Positions 19,401 through 26,320 of a DNA stretch of 64,000 bases are shown one piece after another. The notes below the pieces were generated by a model, which was given only the letters and a program-made list of their open reading frames with translations, was not told the DNA's origin and ran no database searches. The stretch covers positions 276,778 through 340,777 of the forward strand of contig NZ_SMCP01000001.1 in NCBI RefSeq assembly GCF_004342725.1, given 5' to 3'. Source of the DNA: Testudinibacter aquarius. GTDB taxonomy: Bacteria; Pseudomonadota; Gammaproteobacteria; Enterobacterales; Pasteurellaceae. Each line of letters starts with the position of its first letter. Position 1 is the stretch's first letter. The position numbers and the translations under genes were made by a program.

Positions 19401-19444
19401 ACCAGAGACAACTCTCGATCAAATTTATTTAATTCTGGAAGCAT
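16400..19444 (-). CDS. srfB: SrfB-family protein, Hsp70/actin-like ATPase
   Basis: 1014 residues, SrfB family. The actin/Hsp70 ATPase fold is visible: phosphate-1 VLDVGNSRTCG (257-267), phosphate-2 VDIGGGTTD (576-584) and adenosine motif LLTGRPSRLPG (784-794). It is much longer than DnaK-type proteins because of a ~250-residue N-terminal domain and large inserts. No signal peptide or membrane helix, so cytoplasmic. It lies 29 bp after srfA and overlaps srfC by 4 bp. In such families ATP-driven conformational change often controls assembly of a partner; with SrfC it forms an ATPase-GTPase pair. Function beyond this is unknown. Confidence 0.88.
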   Translation of the reverse strand: MLPELNKFDRELSLVMNSGIQFIDFALNINWKDKLWREKATGNFVSSAVNGPLRRLLEDKNGDGFYDPSRPGMLVRPEQEISVEQSFKLFDAVWLPIPVLRTVPPDRFDEGPYNWARVRIVELAEPDQDGNTHRITFAFDTKVFPNSQDTAYLAPTAEDIRSGVAFGLAYQSDHMSWFLDFKWINEWLLELFNELAPQPTRLKLHAEDLQYEIEHKVYQGHFLNILAILGTELTLPRIKVVSNKTDDIIKAIPVDMVLDVGNSRTCGILIEDHEQEKDGLKKRYELELRDLNRPEQVYHEPFESRIEFAQASFGKDHFSVQSGRRDAFQWATIARVGKEAARLASRREGNEGSTGLSSPKRYLWDIEKYEQGWRFNSSYVKTDYEPYATAEPLSGLINEFGEALHSLRDDVEEEFERKMPVFQPKYSRSSLMMFMLSEVLMQALMQINSPAQRGKLEHSRTPRFLRSIILTIPPAMPKPEREIFKNSMYQAIGLVWKSLGWDKSDDDLDFTTDAARHKYWPILPEVYIQWDEATCGQIVYFFNETQHNYGGRPEEFIAAMVRPDKPQKERITIASVDIGGGTTDLVINDYALDYGENSEFSGGSNAFLVPTQRFRDGFKVAGDDILLDIVRDVVLSSLTNGLKVLGLVDPEPILSELIGKQALKVQNALLRQQLTLQVFSPIGLRILKEYEQYNPFSFENTLSGVTFADLLSEAEYPTESVLNYINEPIRRLLRNSDFNIMKLPIKVDLRLIHQRFIKGDYYDICKTFTALCEVINSYQCDVLLLTGRPSRLPGIQSFFKSRVPLPVGRILPLHHYRTGGWYPFNKQGRIEDPKTTAAVGAMLCFLSQHLRLPNFNFRSASMHSYSTVKYIGLLDNNNVIKDSNVYYKEIDLDNEDYDFPDTSFEVRGFTRLGFRQLNVERWTASPLYTLDIINPAVKQRVANGVSLTVTLGVKTKSGRFSNKEKAENFYVKAVSASDGASCRRNEDIKLALNTMTDVGLSDTDYWLDSGSVKR

Positions 19445-19473
19445 ATTTCATTTAACCTGTTTTTAAACTGTCG

Positions 19474-21087
19474 TTATGGTGTTTTCATTGAAATCGGAAA
19501 TTTGCTATTGCCGTAAATCCCTTCACATTCTGCCGTACCATTGGTATTCGGTTTACAATTGATTGTCGGCAATTGATAAGTAGAGCCGTCACTACACTGT
19601 GCCACGCCCTGATTATCAATATTTAAATGGCCGCCACTGACACCTGCACCGACGTTGCCTGTGCACTGCACACCGTCGCTACGTTCAACTTTCACCTGCC
19701 CTTTGCCGTCGTTAAATTCATAATTCAAACGCAGCGGCTTACCGGTGGTTTGATCCTGAATACCTGCACCGGCATTCCATTTGCCGTTTAAGAAATCCAC
19801 ATTACCCGAATTTAAACTCTGCGCCGGAATATTCAAGTTTTTTTGTGTATTTTGCGCAGGATTAGGTTGGGCATTTGTGACCGCACTTTGATTATCCATT
19901 TTCAGATTATCCGTTTTGGTTTTATCGATTTCATCTAAACTTGGAGGCGGTACTGCCCCTGTTTGATTGTTTTTGTCACTGTCTTTGTCTTTGTCACTCG
20001 GATTATTGGCTGCATTAGTCGCATCCGCAGTTTGCGTCTTGTCATCTTGCGCTGCCGCTTTATTGTCTAACGCCTCAGTGGTAGGAGGAACTGGATCAGC
20101 ACCATTTTTATCGACATTAGGTTGAAACGCATTGGGATCGAGCGCTTGCAATTTGTCTAATACAGCCGCATCCTTAACAATAGCACCATTAGAATCAAGC
20201 CATTGATTATTATCATAAACATATGGAAATTTTGATTTAATCGGTTGGCAAAGCGCAGCATCGGTGATAATGTTACCGTCAATAATGCAAGCCACTTTTT
20301 TCTTCACTTCATTTTTAGCAAGTTCGGTTTTATCAAGTGCGGTCAGTTCATTTTTTATCGGATCCGTTGTAATAGACAGTGGTTTCACATTGAAATAAGT
20401 ACACCAAATCCACCACAATAATAACCCCAGCAACCCTAACAGTGGCAACCAAAACCACCAGCGTCGCCACCACGGCGTCACGCTTTTCTCTACAATCGGC
20501 TCGCTGATGACCGCATCGGCAAGTGTTGCTGGCGCAACAATTGGCGCAGCCGGTTGCAAAGGCAGAAACGGACTGCCGTAAACATTGGCATTTTTTTCAA
20601 TAAATCCCCAAAAAGTGATCACCGGGCGATCATTGACTAGATAAACATGCTCGGCATTAGGAAAGCGAAGCGCTTTCAGACTATGTTGATCGGCATGGGC
20701 GGAGTCGCCACTGAGTAGGCGGGAGAAAAGAAGTTGATCACCTTTAAGACTAGGATTCTTTGCGATCTCGTTTCCGAGCTCCAACATGGTTTTTTCGAAA
20801 ACGTGCAATTCGGCGAGTGCTTTTTGTTTTTCTTCCGGTGTTGCCGATGACCACGGAATGATAAAATATTTACCATCCGGTTGATCAGACTCAAAGGGAA
20901 CATACCAGTCGATTCGATTACCTTGATCGTTACGCTGCGGCACCGCAAGATAATCAGAAAATACACGCCCCCGTTTTAATCGTATCGTATCCCGTAATTG
21001 AGAAGCGATTGAGTAAACTGCTTGTCCGTCCTGGCCTAACGCAGTGTAATCCTTCACATCTCCGCTTCTTAGTAATGCACTCAACAT
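19474..21087 (-). CDS. srfA: SrfA-like membrane-anchored protein
   Basis: 537 residues from ATG 21087, preceded by GAGGAG. Residues 1-165 form the SrfA-type cytoplasmic domain (MLSALLRSGDVKDYTALG; VYLVNDRPVITFWGF at ~148-162). One Trp-rich transmembrane helix lies at about 207-230 (RWWFWLPLLGLLGLLLWWIW). A long Asp/Asn/Lys/Thr-rich low-complexity stalk (~310-430) follows, then a ~100-residue beta-rich C-terminal domain with paired Cys (GKWNAGAGIQDQTTGKPL; CTGNVG; CSDG; CKP; CEG). It is the first gene of the run and is followed by srfB and srfC. The stalk and Cys-rich tip suggest a periplasmic sensor or peptidoglycan-reaching element; that is inference. Confidence 0.82.
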   Translation of the reverse strand: MLSALLRSGDVKDYTALGQDGQAVYSIASQLRDTIRLKRGRVFSDYLAVPQRNDQGNRIDWYVPFESDQPDGKYFIIPWSSATPEEKQKALAELHVFEKTMLELGNEIAKNPSLKGDQLLFSRLLSGDSAHADQHSLKALRFPNAEHVYLVNDRPVITFWGFIEKNANVYGSPFLPLQPAAPIVAPATLADAVISEPIVEKSVTPWWRRWWFWLPLLGLLGLLLWWIWCTYFNVKPLSITTDPIKNELTALDKTELAKNEVKKKVACIIDGNIITDAALCQPIKSKFPYVYDNNQWLDSNGAIVKDAAVLDKLQALDPNAFQPNVDKNGADPVPPTTEALDNKAAAQDDKTQTADATNAANNPSDKDKDSDKNNQTGAVPPPSLDEIDKTKTDNLKMDNQSAVTNAQPNPAQNTQKNLNIPAQSLNSGNVDFLNGKWNAGAGIQDQTTGKPLRLNYEFNDGKGQVKVERSDGVQCTGNVGAGVSGGHLNIDNQGVAQCSDGSTYQLPTINCKPNTNGTAECEGIYGNSKFPISMKTP

Positions 21088-21390
21088 ACCACCATTCTCC
21101 TCAAAGATAGATTGGAAAATAATTTCCAGCGCTTAAGCCGATCCTATCTATAGTTATAATGAATATTCATACACAGAAACATGATATTACAGAGATTTTC
21201 GGGAATAAAGGATAATTTACGATTTTAAATGAAATTCATTGCAGTTTGTCGCCTTTATAACATTATCGCTTTTAAAGCAATTAAAGAACGACAACATCAA
21301 GCACAAACTGAGTTTTCATGTTACAGCAGCCGTGCTTTAAATTGAGCCTAAACGGGAACTATAGGTATATAACAAAATGGTCAGATCTTA
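21088..21390 (-). promoter_or_regulatory. Promoter region of the srf-tag-like operon with a 12-bp palindrome
   Basis: This gap precedes srfA. A perfect palindrome ATGAATATTCAT lies at 21159-21170. On the minus strand it is followed by TTATAACTATAG, which offers -10 candidates (TATAAC or TATAGA) just downstream, and then by the strong ribosome site GAGGAG. No good -35 is evident, as expected for an activator-dependent promoter. The palindrome overlapping or abutting the promoter is a candidate operator. Nothing else recognisable is seen up to the end of hpt. Confidence 0.4.
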
Positions 21391-21930
21391 TCACTCTTCC
21401 AACACCACTTTGCCGATATAACCTAAATTGCGGTATTGTTGGGCGTAGTCGATGCCGAAGCCGACTACGAATTCATCCGGAATCGCAAAGCCGACCCAAT
21501 CAACGGGTACATTCACTTCACGGCGCGATGGTTTGTCCAGCAGGGTGCAGATGGTGAGTGAAGCAGGTTCACGCAACAGTAGGATTTGGCGCACTTTATC
21601 CAAGGTGTAACCGGTGTCGATGATATCTTCGATAATCAACACATGCTTGCCTTTGATGTCGCCGTCTAAATCTTTGGAGATTTTGACATCATGGTTGGAA
21701 TACATGCCGCTGCCATAGCTGGTAGTAGTCATAAAATCAATTTCTGTCGGCAAATCGATAGCTCTGACCAAATCCGCCATAAACATAAACGAACCTTTGA
21801 GCAGCCCGACAGCAACAATTTTGTCAGCATTTTGATGTCGGTAAAAACGGGTAATTTCAGTGCCCAGCTCCTGCACTCGAGAACCGACTTCCGATTGGCT
21901 GAGCAACGTTTCAACATAGTGTTTTTTCAT
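21391..21930 (-). CDS. hpt: Hypoxanthine phosphoribosyltransferase
   Basis: 179 residues, the usual length. It converts hypoxanthine (and guanine weakly) plus PRPP to nucleotides in purine salvage. The PRPP-binding motif [14 protein letters not shown] is at 97-110 with the two acidic residues conserved, and the N-terminal loop LLKGSFMF and the C-terminal [13 protein letters not shown] match the bacterial family. Cytoplasmic, monocistronic as far as can be seen. It begins about 65 bp beyond the end of the candidate Fur-controlled sRNA described separately. Confidence 0.95.
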   Translation of the reverse strand: MKKHYVETLLSQSEVGSRVQELGTEITRFYRHQNADKIVAVGLLKGSFMFMADLVRAIDLPTEIDFMTTTSYGSGMYSNHDVKISKDLDGDIKGKHVLIIEDIIDTGYTLDKVRQILLLREPASLTICTLLDKPSRREVNVPVDWVGFAIPDEFVVGFGIDYAQQYRNLGYIGKVVLEE

Positions 21931-21989
21931 GGGATGACCTTTTAAAATCCAATTTGACAGGCGCTATGATAGCACAATCATAACGAACA

Positions 21990-22113
21990 AAAAGCACAAA
22001 AAACAAAGGCTGGAGCAAGCTCCAGCCAGTGACCCTAACGAATTTACTTTTACTCTACATCTGCTCGACTGCTATCACAATCTTTGCGGACTTCTGTCGC
22101 ACTCCTGCAACTG
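21990..22113 (-). ncRNA. Candidate Fur-controlled small RNA between pmbA and hpt
   Basis: A self-contained transcription unit of about 120 nt is visible on the minus strand: a strong promoter with an overlapping Fur-box-like sequence upstream (22120-22164) and an intrinsic terminator at the end. The expected start is near 22113 (about 7 nt after the -10). A 23-codon frame (MKASCRSATEV...) begins at the ATG that overlaps the -10 box, so it would not be inside the transcript; translation is therefore unlikely. I do not see the enterobacterial RyhB core. Fur-regulated sRNAs such as HrrF (Haemophilus) are known in this family, but I cannot confirm homology by eye. Confidence 0.65.
22008..22027 (-). 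terminator. Intrinsic terminator of the candidate sRNA
   Basis: On the minus strand GGCTGGAGC-TT-GCTCCAGCC forms a perfect 9-bp stem, directly followed by TTTGTTTTTTG. This is a textbook rho-independent terminator. It would end the small RNA and could also stop pmbA read-through before hpt. Confidence 0.85.
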
Positions 22114-22119
22114 GCTTTC

Positions 22120-22164
22120 ATCTTAGCAGGTTATTGATTCTTGTCAATGATAATTATTAGCATT
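22120..22164 (-). promoter_or_regulatory. Strong promoter with overlapping Fur-box-like operator
   Basis: Minus-strand elements: -35 TTGACA (22142-22147, perfect), 16-bp spacer, extended -10 TGCTAAGAT (-10 hexamer at 22120-22125). The 19-bp sequence at 22146-22164 (minus strand AATGCTAATAATTATCATT) is nearly palindromic and closely matches the Fur-box pattern; it overlaps the -35. Fur-Fe(II) binding there would block RNA polymerase, giving expression under iron limitation. No gene start lies directly downstream, which points to a non-coding transcript. Confidence 0.75.
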
Positions 22165-22179
22165 AATGTGAAATAAATC

Positions 22180-23535
22180 TTAGTTGCCGGATATTTTCAT
22201 TTCATCGAGTAAAATTGATCCGCTCTGAATGTTGGAGCGCAGCTCAATATCGTCTGCCACCGCCACCATATTGGCTAACATCGTTTGCAATTGTCCCGCG
22301 ATGGTAATTTCATGCACTGGATATTGAATCACGCCGTTTTCCACCCAAAATCCGGAAGCCCCGCGTGAGTAGTCTCCTGTGACTAAATTCACCCCGTTAC
22401 CCATCAAATCTGTCAGCAACAACCCGGTGCCCATCTGTTTCAACAAGCCGTCCAGACCGCACTTTGCATTCGGTTTGACCAACCAGTTATGGATGCCGCC
22501 CGCATGACCGGTGCTTTGCATACCCAATTTTTTGGCGCTGTAGCTGGTCAACAAATAGGTTTGCAAAATGCCATCACGGATAATCGCTCTATCACTGGTT
22601 TTCACCCCTTCACTGTCAAACGGTGACGATGCCAAACGCCCAAGCAAGTGCGGTTTCTCTTTAATTTCAAACCATTGTGGCAAAATTTGGCAACCGAGTT
22701 TATCCAGCAAAAAGCTAGATTTGCGATAAATACTGCTGCCACTCGCGGCTCCGACCAACGAACCGATTAAGCCGGTGGCAACATCGGCATGAAAAACCAC
22801 CGGCGCTGTGCGAGTGGTCAATTTTTGTGCCGATAGACGGGCAACCGTCTTTTCAGCACACTGTTTGCCAACCCATTGTGGCGACGCCAGATCCTGAAAG
22901 CGACGGGAGATGGTATATTCGTAATCCCGTTCCATTTGTTGATCGGCTTCAGCAATCACACTGCAAGAGAGCGAATAGCGACTGGAAAGATAGCTGTTTA
23001 ACACACCGTATGTGTTGCCATACACCCGAATGCCGCGGTGCGCGTTGAAACTTGCGCCTTCACTATTCACAATCCGAGCATCGGTCTGCAATGCCTGTGT
23101 TTCGCTTTCCAATGCCAGTTCGACTGCACTGTCCACATCAACCTCATAAGGGTGATAGAGATCCAAATCCGGCGGATTAAATTCCAGCAACGCTTTTTCC
23201 GGCAAACCGTTGTACGGATCCGGCGAGGTGTATTTGGCAATACTTAACGCAGCTTCAACCGCACTTTTCACCGCCTGCGGTGATAAATCAGAAGTCGAAG
23301 CATTGCCTTTGCGTTGCCCGCTGTAAATCGAGATCCCCAGTGCGCCGTCATGGTTAAACTCAATATTTTCGATTTGCTGCAAACGGGTCGAAACCGATAA
23401 TCCAATACTTTTGGTTGCACCAACTTGCGCTTCGGCACCGGCTTGACGCGCCAAATCCAACGCCAACGCTGCCGCAGCCAATAAGTCGTTTTGCTGCTGT
23501 TTCAATAAATCCTGCTGTTTATCTTGTTGTGTCAT
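22180..23535 (-). CDS. pmbA: TldE/PmbA, metalloprotease regulatory subunit
   Basis: 451 residues, normal for PmbA (TldE). With TldD it forms the heteromeric protease that processes small modified peptides (microcin B17) and degrades the antitoxin CcdA in E. coli. Family segments include [14 protein letters not shown] at the N-terminus, [29 protein letters not shown] and [21 protein letters not shown]. As usual for the PmbA subunit there is no HExxH zinc site. It is divergent from darP, the same pairing seen in E. coli and relatives (yjgA-pmbA). Confidence 0.95.
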   Translation of the reverse strand: MTQQDKQQDLLKQQQNDLLAAAALALDLARQAGAEAQVGATKSIGLSVSTRLQQIENIEFNHDGALGISIYSGQRKGNASTSDLSPQAVKSAVEAALSIAKYTSPDPYNGLPEKALLEFNPPDLDLYHPYEVDVDSAVELALESETQALQTDARIVNSEGASFNAHRGIRVYGNTYGVLNSYLSSRYSLSCSVIAEADQQMERDYEYTISRRFQDLASPQWVGKQCAEKTVARLSAQKLTTRTAPVVFHADVATGLIGSLVGAASGSSIYRKSSFLLDKLGCQILPQWFEIKEKPHLLGRLASSPFDSEGVKTSDRAIIRDGILQTYLLTSYSAKKLGMQSTGHAGGIHNWLVKPNAKCGLDGLLKQMGTGLLLTDLMGNGVNLVTGDYSRGASGFWVENGVIQYPVHEITIAGQLQTMLANMVAVADDIELRSNIQSGSILLDEMKISGN

Positions 23536-23659
23536 CTGTATTACCGATCAATGTTATTTTTCTAAAAATTAGTGGCTAATTCTACCCTACTTTTATCGGT
23601 AATTCTCAAATTATGCTATGATTAGCGCCAATTTTGGATAACCACAAGCGATATAAACC

Positions 23660-24220
23660 ATGAAGAATAAACACGCCGCACAGGATATGGCTTTTTTAGA
23701 CGAGCATTTGTCAGAATTGGATGAAGAGCAGGAAGAGATTATTTGGGTCAGCAAAAGCGAAATCAAACGTGATGCCGAAGCGCTGAAAAAATTTGGTGCT
23801 AAATTGGTCGCACTGACTGCCGCTAATTTAGAACGAATTCCACTGGACGAAAAACTGGCGGATGCGATTACACTGGCACAACGTTCGCAACGAGGCGCAC
23901 TGCGCCGCCAATTGCAATATATCGGCAAATTGTTGCGTAATACCGATATTGAACCGTTGCAAGAAGCGCTGGATAAGCTGGAAAACAAGCATAACCAGCA
24001 ACAAGCCATGTTTCACCGCTTGGAACAGCTGCGGGATCAACTGTTGGAAACCGACAATAACAACGTGCTGTCACAATTGATTGCCCAATATCCGGCATTG
24101 GATATTCAACATCTGCGTAATTTGATCCGTGCGGCGCAAAAAGAACGCGCCACTCAAAAACCACCAAAATTCTACCGTGAAATCTTTCAGTATTTGAAAT
24201 CACTGGAAACGGCTGACTAA
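23660..24220 (+). CDS. darP: Ribosome-associated protein DarP (YjgA)
   Basis: 186 residues, DUF615/YjgA family. DarP binds late 50S precursors and helps mature the peptidyl-transferase centre. Family features are the acidic N-terminus (EEQEEIIWVSKSEIKRDAEAL), RIPLDEKLADAI, RGALRRQLQYIGKL and FREIFQYL-like end (FYREIFQYLKSLE). The start ATG 23660 is downstream of an extended -10 (TGCTATGAT) around 23614-23622 in the divergent pmbA-darP region. Confidence 0.93.
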   Translation: MKNKHAAQDMAFLDEHLSELDEEQEEIIWVSKSEIKRDAEALKKFGAKLVALTAANLERIPLDEKLADAITLAQRSQRGALRRQLQYIGKLLRNTDIEPLQEALDKLENKHNQQQAMFHRLEQLRDQLLETDNNNVLSQLIAQYPALDIQHLRNLIRAAQKERATQKPPKFYREIFQYLKSLETAD

Positions 24221-24223
24221 AAA

Positions 24224-24245
24224 AGGGCGGATCGCGATCCGCCCT
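24224..24245. terminator. 22-bp palindrome, likely intrinsic terminator
   Basis: AGGGCGGATCG is followed at once by its reverse complement. On the minus strand it is followed by TTTTTAG, so it best serves transcripts arriving from cybC; it also directly follows the darP stop and may work in both directions. Its GGGCGGAT core is shared with the 107-bp repeat just downstream. Confidence 0.6.
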
Positions 24246-24288
24246 CTACCTGCTGAGAAAGTTAAAATATACGATTAATATTGCAAAA

Positions 24289-24395
24289 GTAGGGGCGGAT
24301 TATATATCCGCCCGAACCGCACTTTGCATTTTTCCTTTATTGATTAAGTACTTATACCGCACTTCGCAACGGGCGGATATATAATCCGCCCCTAC
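24289..24395. repeat. 107-bp two-hairpin interspersed repeat, copy 1
   Basis: The left end (24289-24313) and right end (24371-24395) are perfect 25-bp inverted repeats of each other (core GGGCGGATATATAATCCGCC), and each arm is itself almost palindromic. The 57-bp centre holds two ACCGCACTT uptake sequences in the same orientation and TTATTGATTAAGT. A second copy of exactly the same length lies at 34398-34504. The layout resembles a MITE or a REP/BIME-type element. Confidence 0.85.
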
Positions 24396-24427
24396 TTTGC
24401 CTCACCAAATATCTTTGTCAATAATCT

Positions 24428-24448
24428 AGGGTGGATGCAATCCGCCCT
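24428..24448. repeat. Solo hairpin related to the repeat arms
   Basis: AGGGTGGAT-GCA-ATCCGCCCT forms a stem with one G-U pair. The ATCCGCCCT arm matches the arms of the nearby 107-bp repeat, so this may be a half-element. It lies 22 bp past the cybC stop but has no T-run on the minus strand. Confidence 0.5.
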
Positions 24449-24469
24449 CTACTACATAATCAACCGTGA

Positions 24470-24874
24470 TTATTTATACTTTTTATGGTACTCGTTACGA
24501 ATTTCAAGCAATTTTTCTGCTTGTTGTTTCGCTTGTGCCAAATCACCACTTTCTGCAGTTTTAATCGCTGTGTCCGCTTGATTGATCAAGGTTTGCAAAC
24601 CTTGTTTGTAATCATTGACTTCAGCGCTGTCAGGGGCTTTGTCATGCAAACTATAAGGCAATGCCTGCTGTTTAGCATTTTCAACGGTTTGACTGAATGT
24701 TTGCAACGACTGGATAAACTCTTGGCTGCTGTCGGTTTTCAACGCAGCAGAAACACTTTTACCCATGGTTTGCATATCCCCTTGCAAATTTGCCACTGCC
24801 GATACGCTGGTCATGGTTGCCAGTGCCAATACCGCACTTCCGACCACTGCTTGCCATTTTTTAGATAATGTCAT
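24470..24874 (-). CDS. cybC: Soluble cytochrome b562
   Basis: 134 residues with a Sec signal peptide (cleavage around residues 26-28) and a four-helix-bundle mature part of ~107 residues, as in E. coli cytochrome b562. The axial haem ligands appear conserved: Met34 in GDMQTMG (equivalent to mature Met7) and His130 in IRNEYHKKYK (equivalent to His102). It is periplasmic and likely carries non-covalent b-type haem in electron transfer, although a physiological partner is not known. An uptake sequence lies in the signal-peptide region. Confidence 0.85.
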   Translation of the reverse strand: MTLSKKWQAVVGSAVLALATMTSVSAVANLQGDMQTMGKSVSAALKTDSSQEFIQSLQTFSQTVENAKQQALPYSLHDKAPDSAEVNDYKQGLQTLINQADTAIKTAESGDLAQAKQQAEKLLEIRNEYHKKYK

Positions 24875-24933
24875 TTTAAATCTCCCACAAAATATCGCTG
24901 ATTCCCCAAATGGAACAAGCGTTAGAAAAATGA

Positions 24934-26268
24934 TTATACGCTTTTCACTGCTTCGGCAATGCGTTCTGCCGATTGCTGCGCCAACTCAGCGTCAGCACAT
25001 TCAACCATAACACGAATCAGTGGCTCGGTTCCTGACTTTCTTAATAAAATTCTTCCGTTTCCGTCTAATTCTTTCTCTACTTGTGCCGCAATTGCCTTCA
25101 CGCTGTCATGTTCCAACGGATTGGCACCACCGCTGAAACGTACATTGATCAATACCTGCGGGAACAATTTGACCGCACTTGCCAATTCATTCAGCGACAT
25201 TCTTTGTTGCACCATCGCTGCCAGCACTTCCAAGGAAGCAATAATGCCGTCGCCGGTGCTGTTTTTGTCTAAGATAATGATATGTCCTGAATTTTCACCG
25301 CCAAATTTCCAGCCGTGTTCTTCCATTTTTTCCAACACATAACGATCGCCGACATTAGCACGCACAAACGGAATCGAAAGTTGTTTCAACGCCACTTCCA
25401 ACGCCATGTTACTCATCAACGTACCGACCACTCCGCCCGATAATTTACCGGCACGCAATGCTTCACGGGCAATAATAAACAGAATTTGATCACCATCAAC
25501 GGCATTGCCTAGGTGGTCAACCATAATTAAGCGGTCGCCATCACCATCATATGCCAAGCCGACATCCGCTTTTGACTGCAACACAATTTCACGCAGCGCA
25601 TGAATATCGGTAGCACCGCACTTTTCATTGATATTCAGCCCGTTTGGTTTGGTGCCGATTTCGATCACTTCGGCTCCGAGTTCACGCAGCACATTTGGCG
25701 CAATATGATAAGTCGCACCATTGGCGCAATCCACCACAATTTTGTAATTTTCCAGACTGAGTGCTGCCGGGAATGTACTTTTGCAAAACTCGATATAGCG
25801 TCCTGCCGCATCGTTGATCCGACTGGCACGCCCCAGTTCCGCCGACTCTACGCAATCCATCGGTTGTTCCAGCATAGCTTCAATCGCCTCCTCCACATCA
25901 TCCGGCAATTTTGTACCTTTGTTGGAGAAGAATTTAATGCCGTTATCCCAATATGGGTTATGCGAGGCGGAGATCACAATCCCCGCTTCGGCACGGAAAG
26001 TGCGGGTCAGATACGCCACTGCGGGGGTCGGCATCGGGCCAATAAACGCCGCCGACAGACCCGCTGCCGCCAGCCCGGCTTCAAGCGCCGATTCCAACAT
26101 GTAGCCTGAAATTCGGGTATCTTTGCCGATTAATACTTTGCGACTGCCCTGCGTTGCCAGCACTTTACCTGCCGCCCAACCCAGTTTTAAAGCAAATTCC
26201 GGGGTGATGGGAAAAGTACCGACTTTGCCACGGACGCCGTCAGTGCCGAAATATTTACGTTCTGCCAT
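24934..26268 (-). CDS. glmM: Phosphoglucosamine mutase
   Basis: 444 residues. GlmM converts glucosamine-6-phosphate to glucosamine-1-phosphate for UDP-GlcNAc synthesis. The phosphoserine loop [15 protein letters not shown] places the catalytic Ser at 102, and the metal loop [11 protein letters not shown] and the phosphate-binding [12 protein letters not shown] near the C-terminus are conserved. It is downstream of folP by 52 bp on the same strand, the common folP-glmM order. Confidence 0.96.
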   Translation of the reverse strand: MAERKYFGTDGVRGKVGTFPITPEFALKLGWAAGKVLATQGSRKVLIGKDTRISGYMLESALEAGLAAAGLSAAFIGPMPTPAVAYLTRTFRAEAGIVISASHNPYWDNGIKFFSNKGTKLPDDVEEAIEAMLEQPMDCVESAELGRASRINDAAGRYIEFCKSTFPAALSLENYKIVVDCANGATYHIAPNVLRELGAEVIEIGTKPNGLNINEKCGATDIHALREIVLQSKADVGLAYDGDGDRLIMVDHLGNAVDGDQILFIIAREALRAGKLSGGVVGTLMSNMALEVALKQLSIPFVRANVGDRYVLEKMEEHGWKFGGENSGHIIILDKNSTGDGIIASLEVLAAMVQQRMSLNELASAVKLFPQVLINVRFSGGANPLEHDSVKAIAAQVEKELDGNGRILLRKSGTEPLIRVMVECADAELAQQSAERIAEAVKSV

Positions 26269-26320
26269 AATGAAATTCCTTTTGTTGTTCTAGGGTCTGT
26301 TATCTTGATTAAATAATACG

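Noticed and set aside
16400..19444. SrfB as an ordinary DnaK chaperone
   Set aside because: Only the ATPase-fold motifs are shared; length, N-terminal extension and inserts differ and no substrate-binding domain is visible.
4322..21087. Type VI secretion locus
   Set aside because: PpkA-, TagT-, TagS- and TagR-like proteins are present, but no sheath, tube, baseplate, ClpV, TssM/L/J or VgrG genes are seen in the window.
22040..22122. 23-codon frame starting MKASCRSATEV inside the sRNA candidate
   Set aside because: Its ATG overlaps the -10 element, so the start codon would lie upstream of the expected RNA start; no ribosome site.
24224..24448. CRISPR-like array of short palindromic repeats
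   Set aside because: The hairpins differ in length and spacing, have no uniform spacers, and no cas genes are near; they fit a REP/MITE-type repeat.
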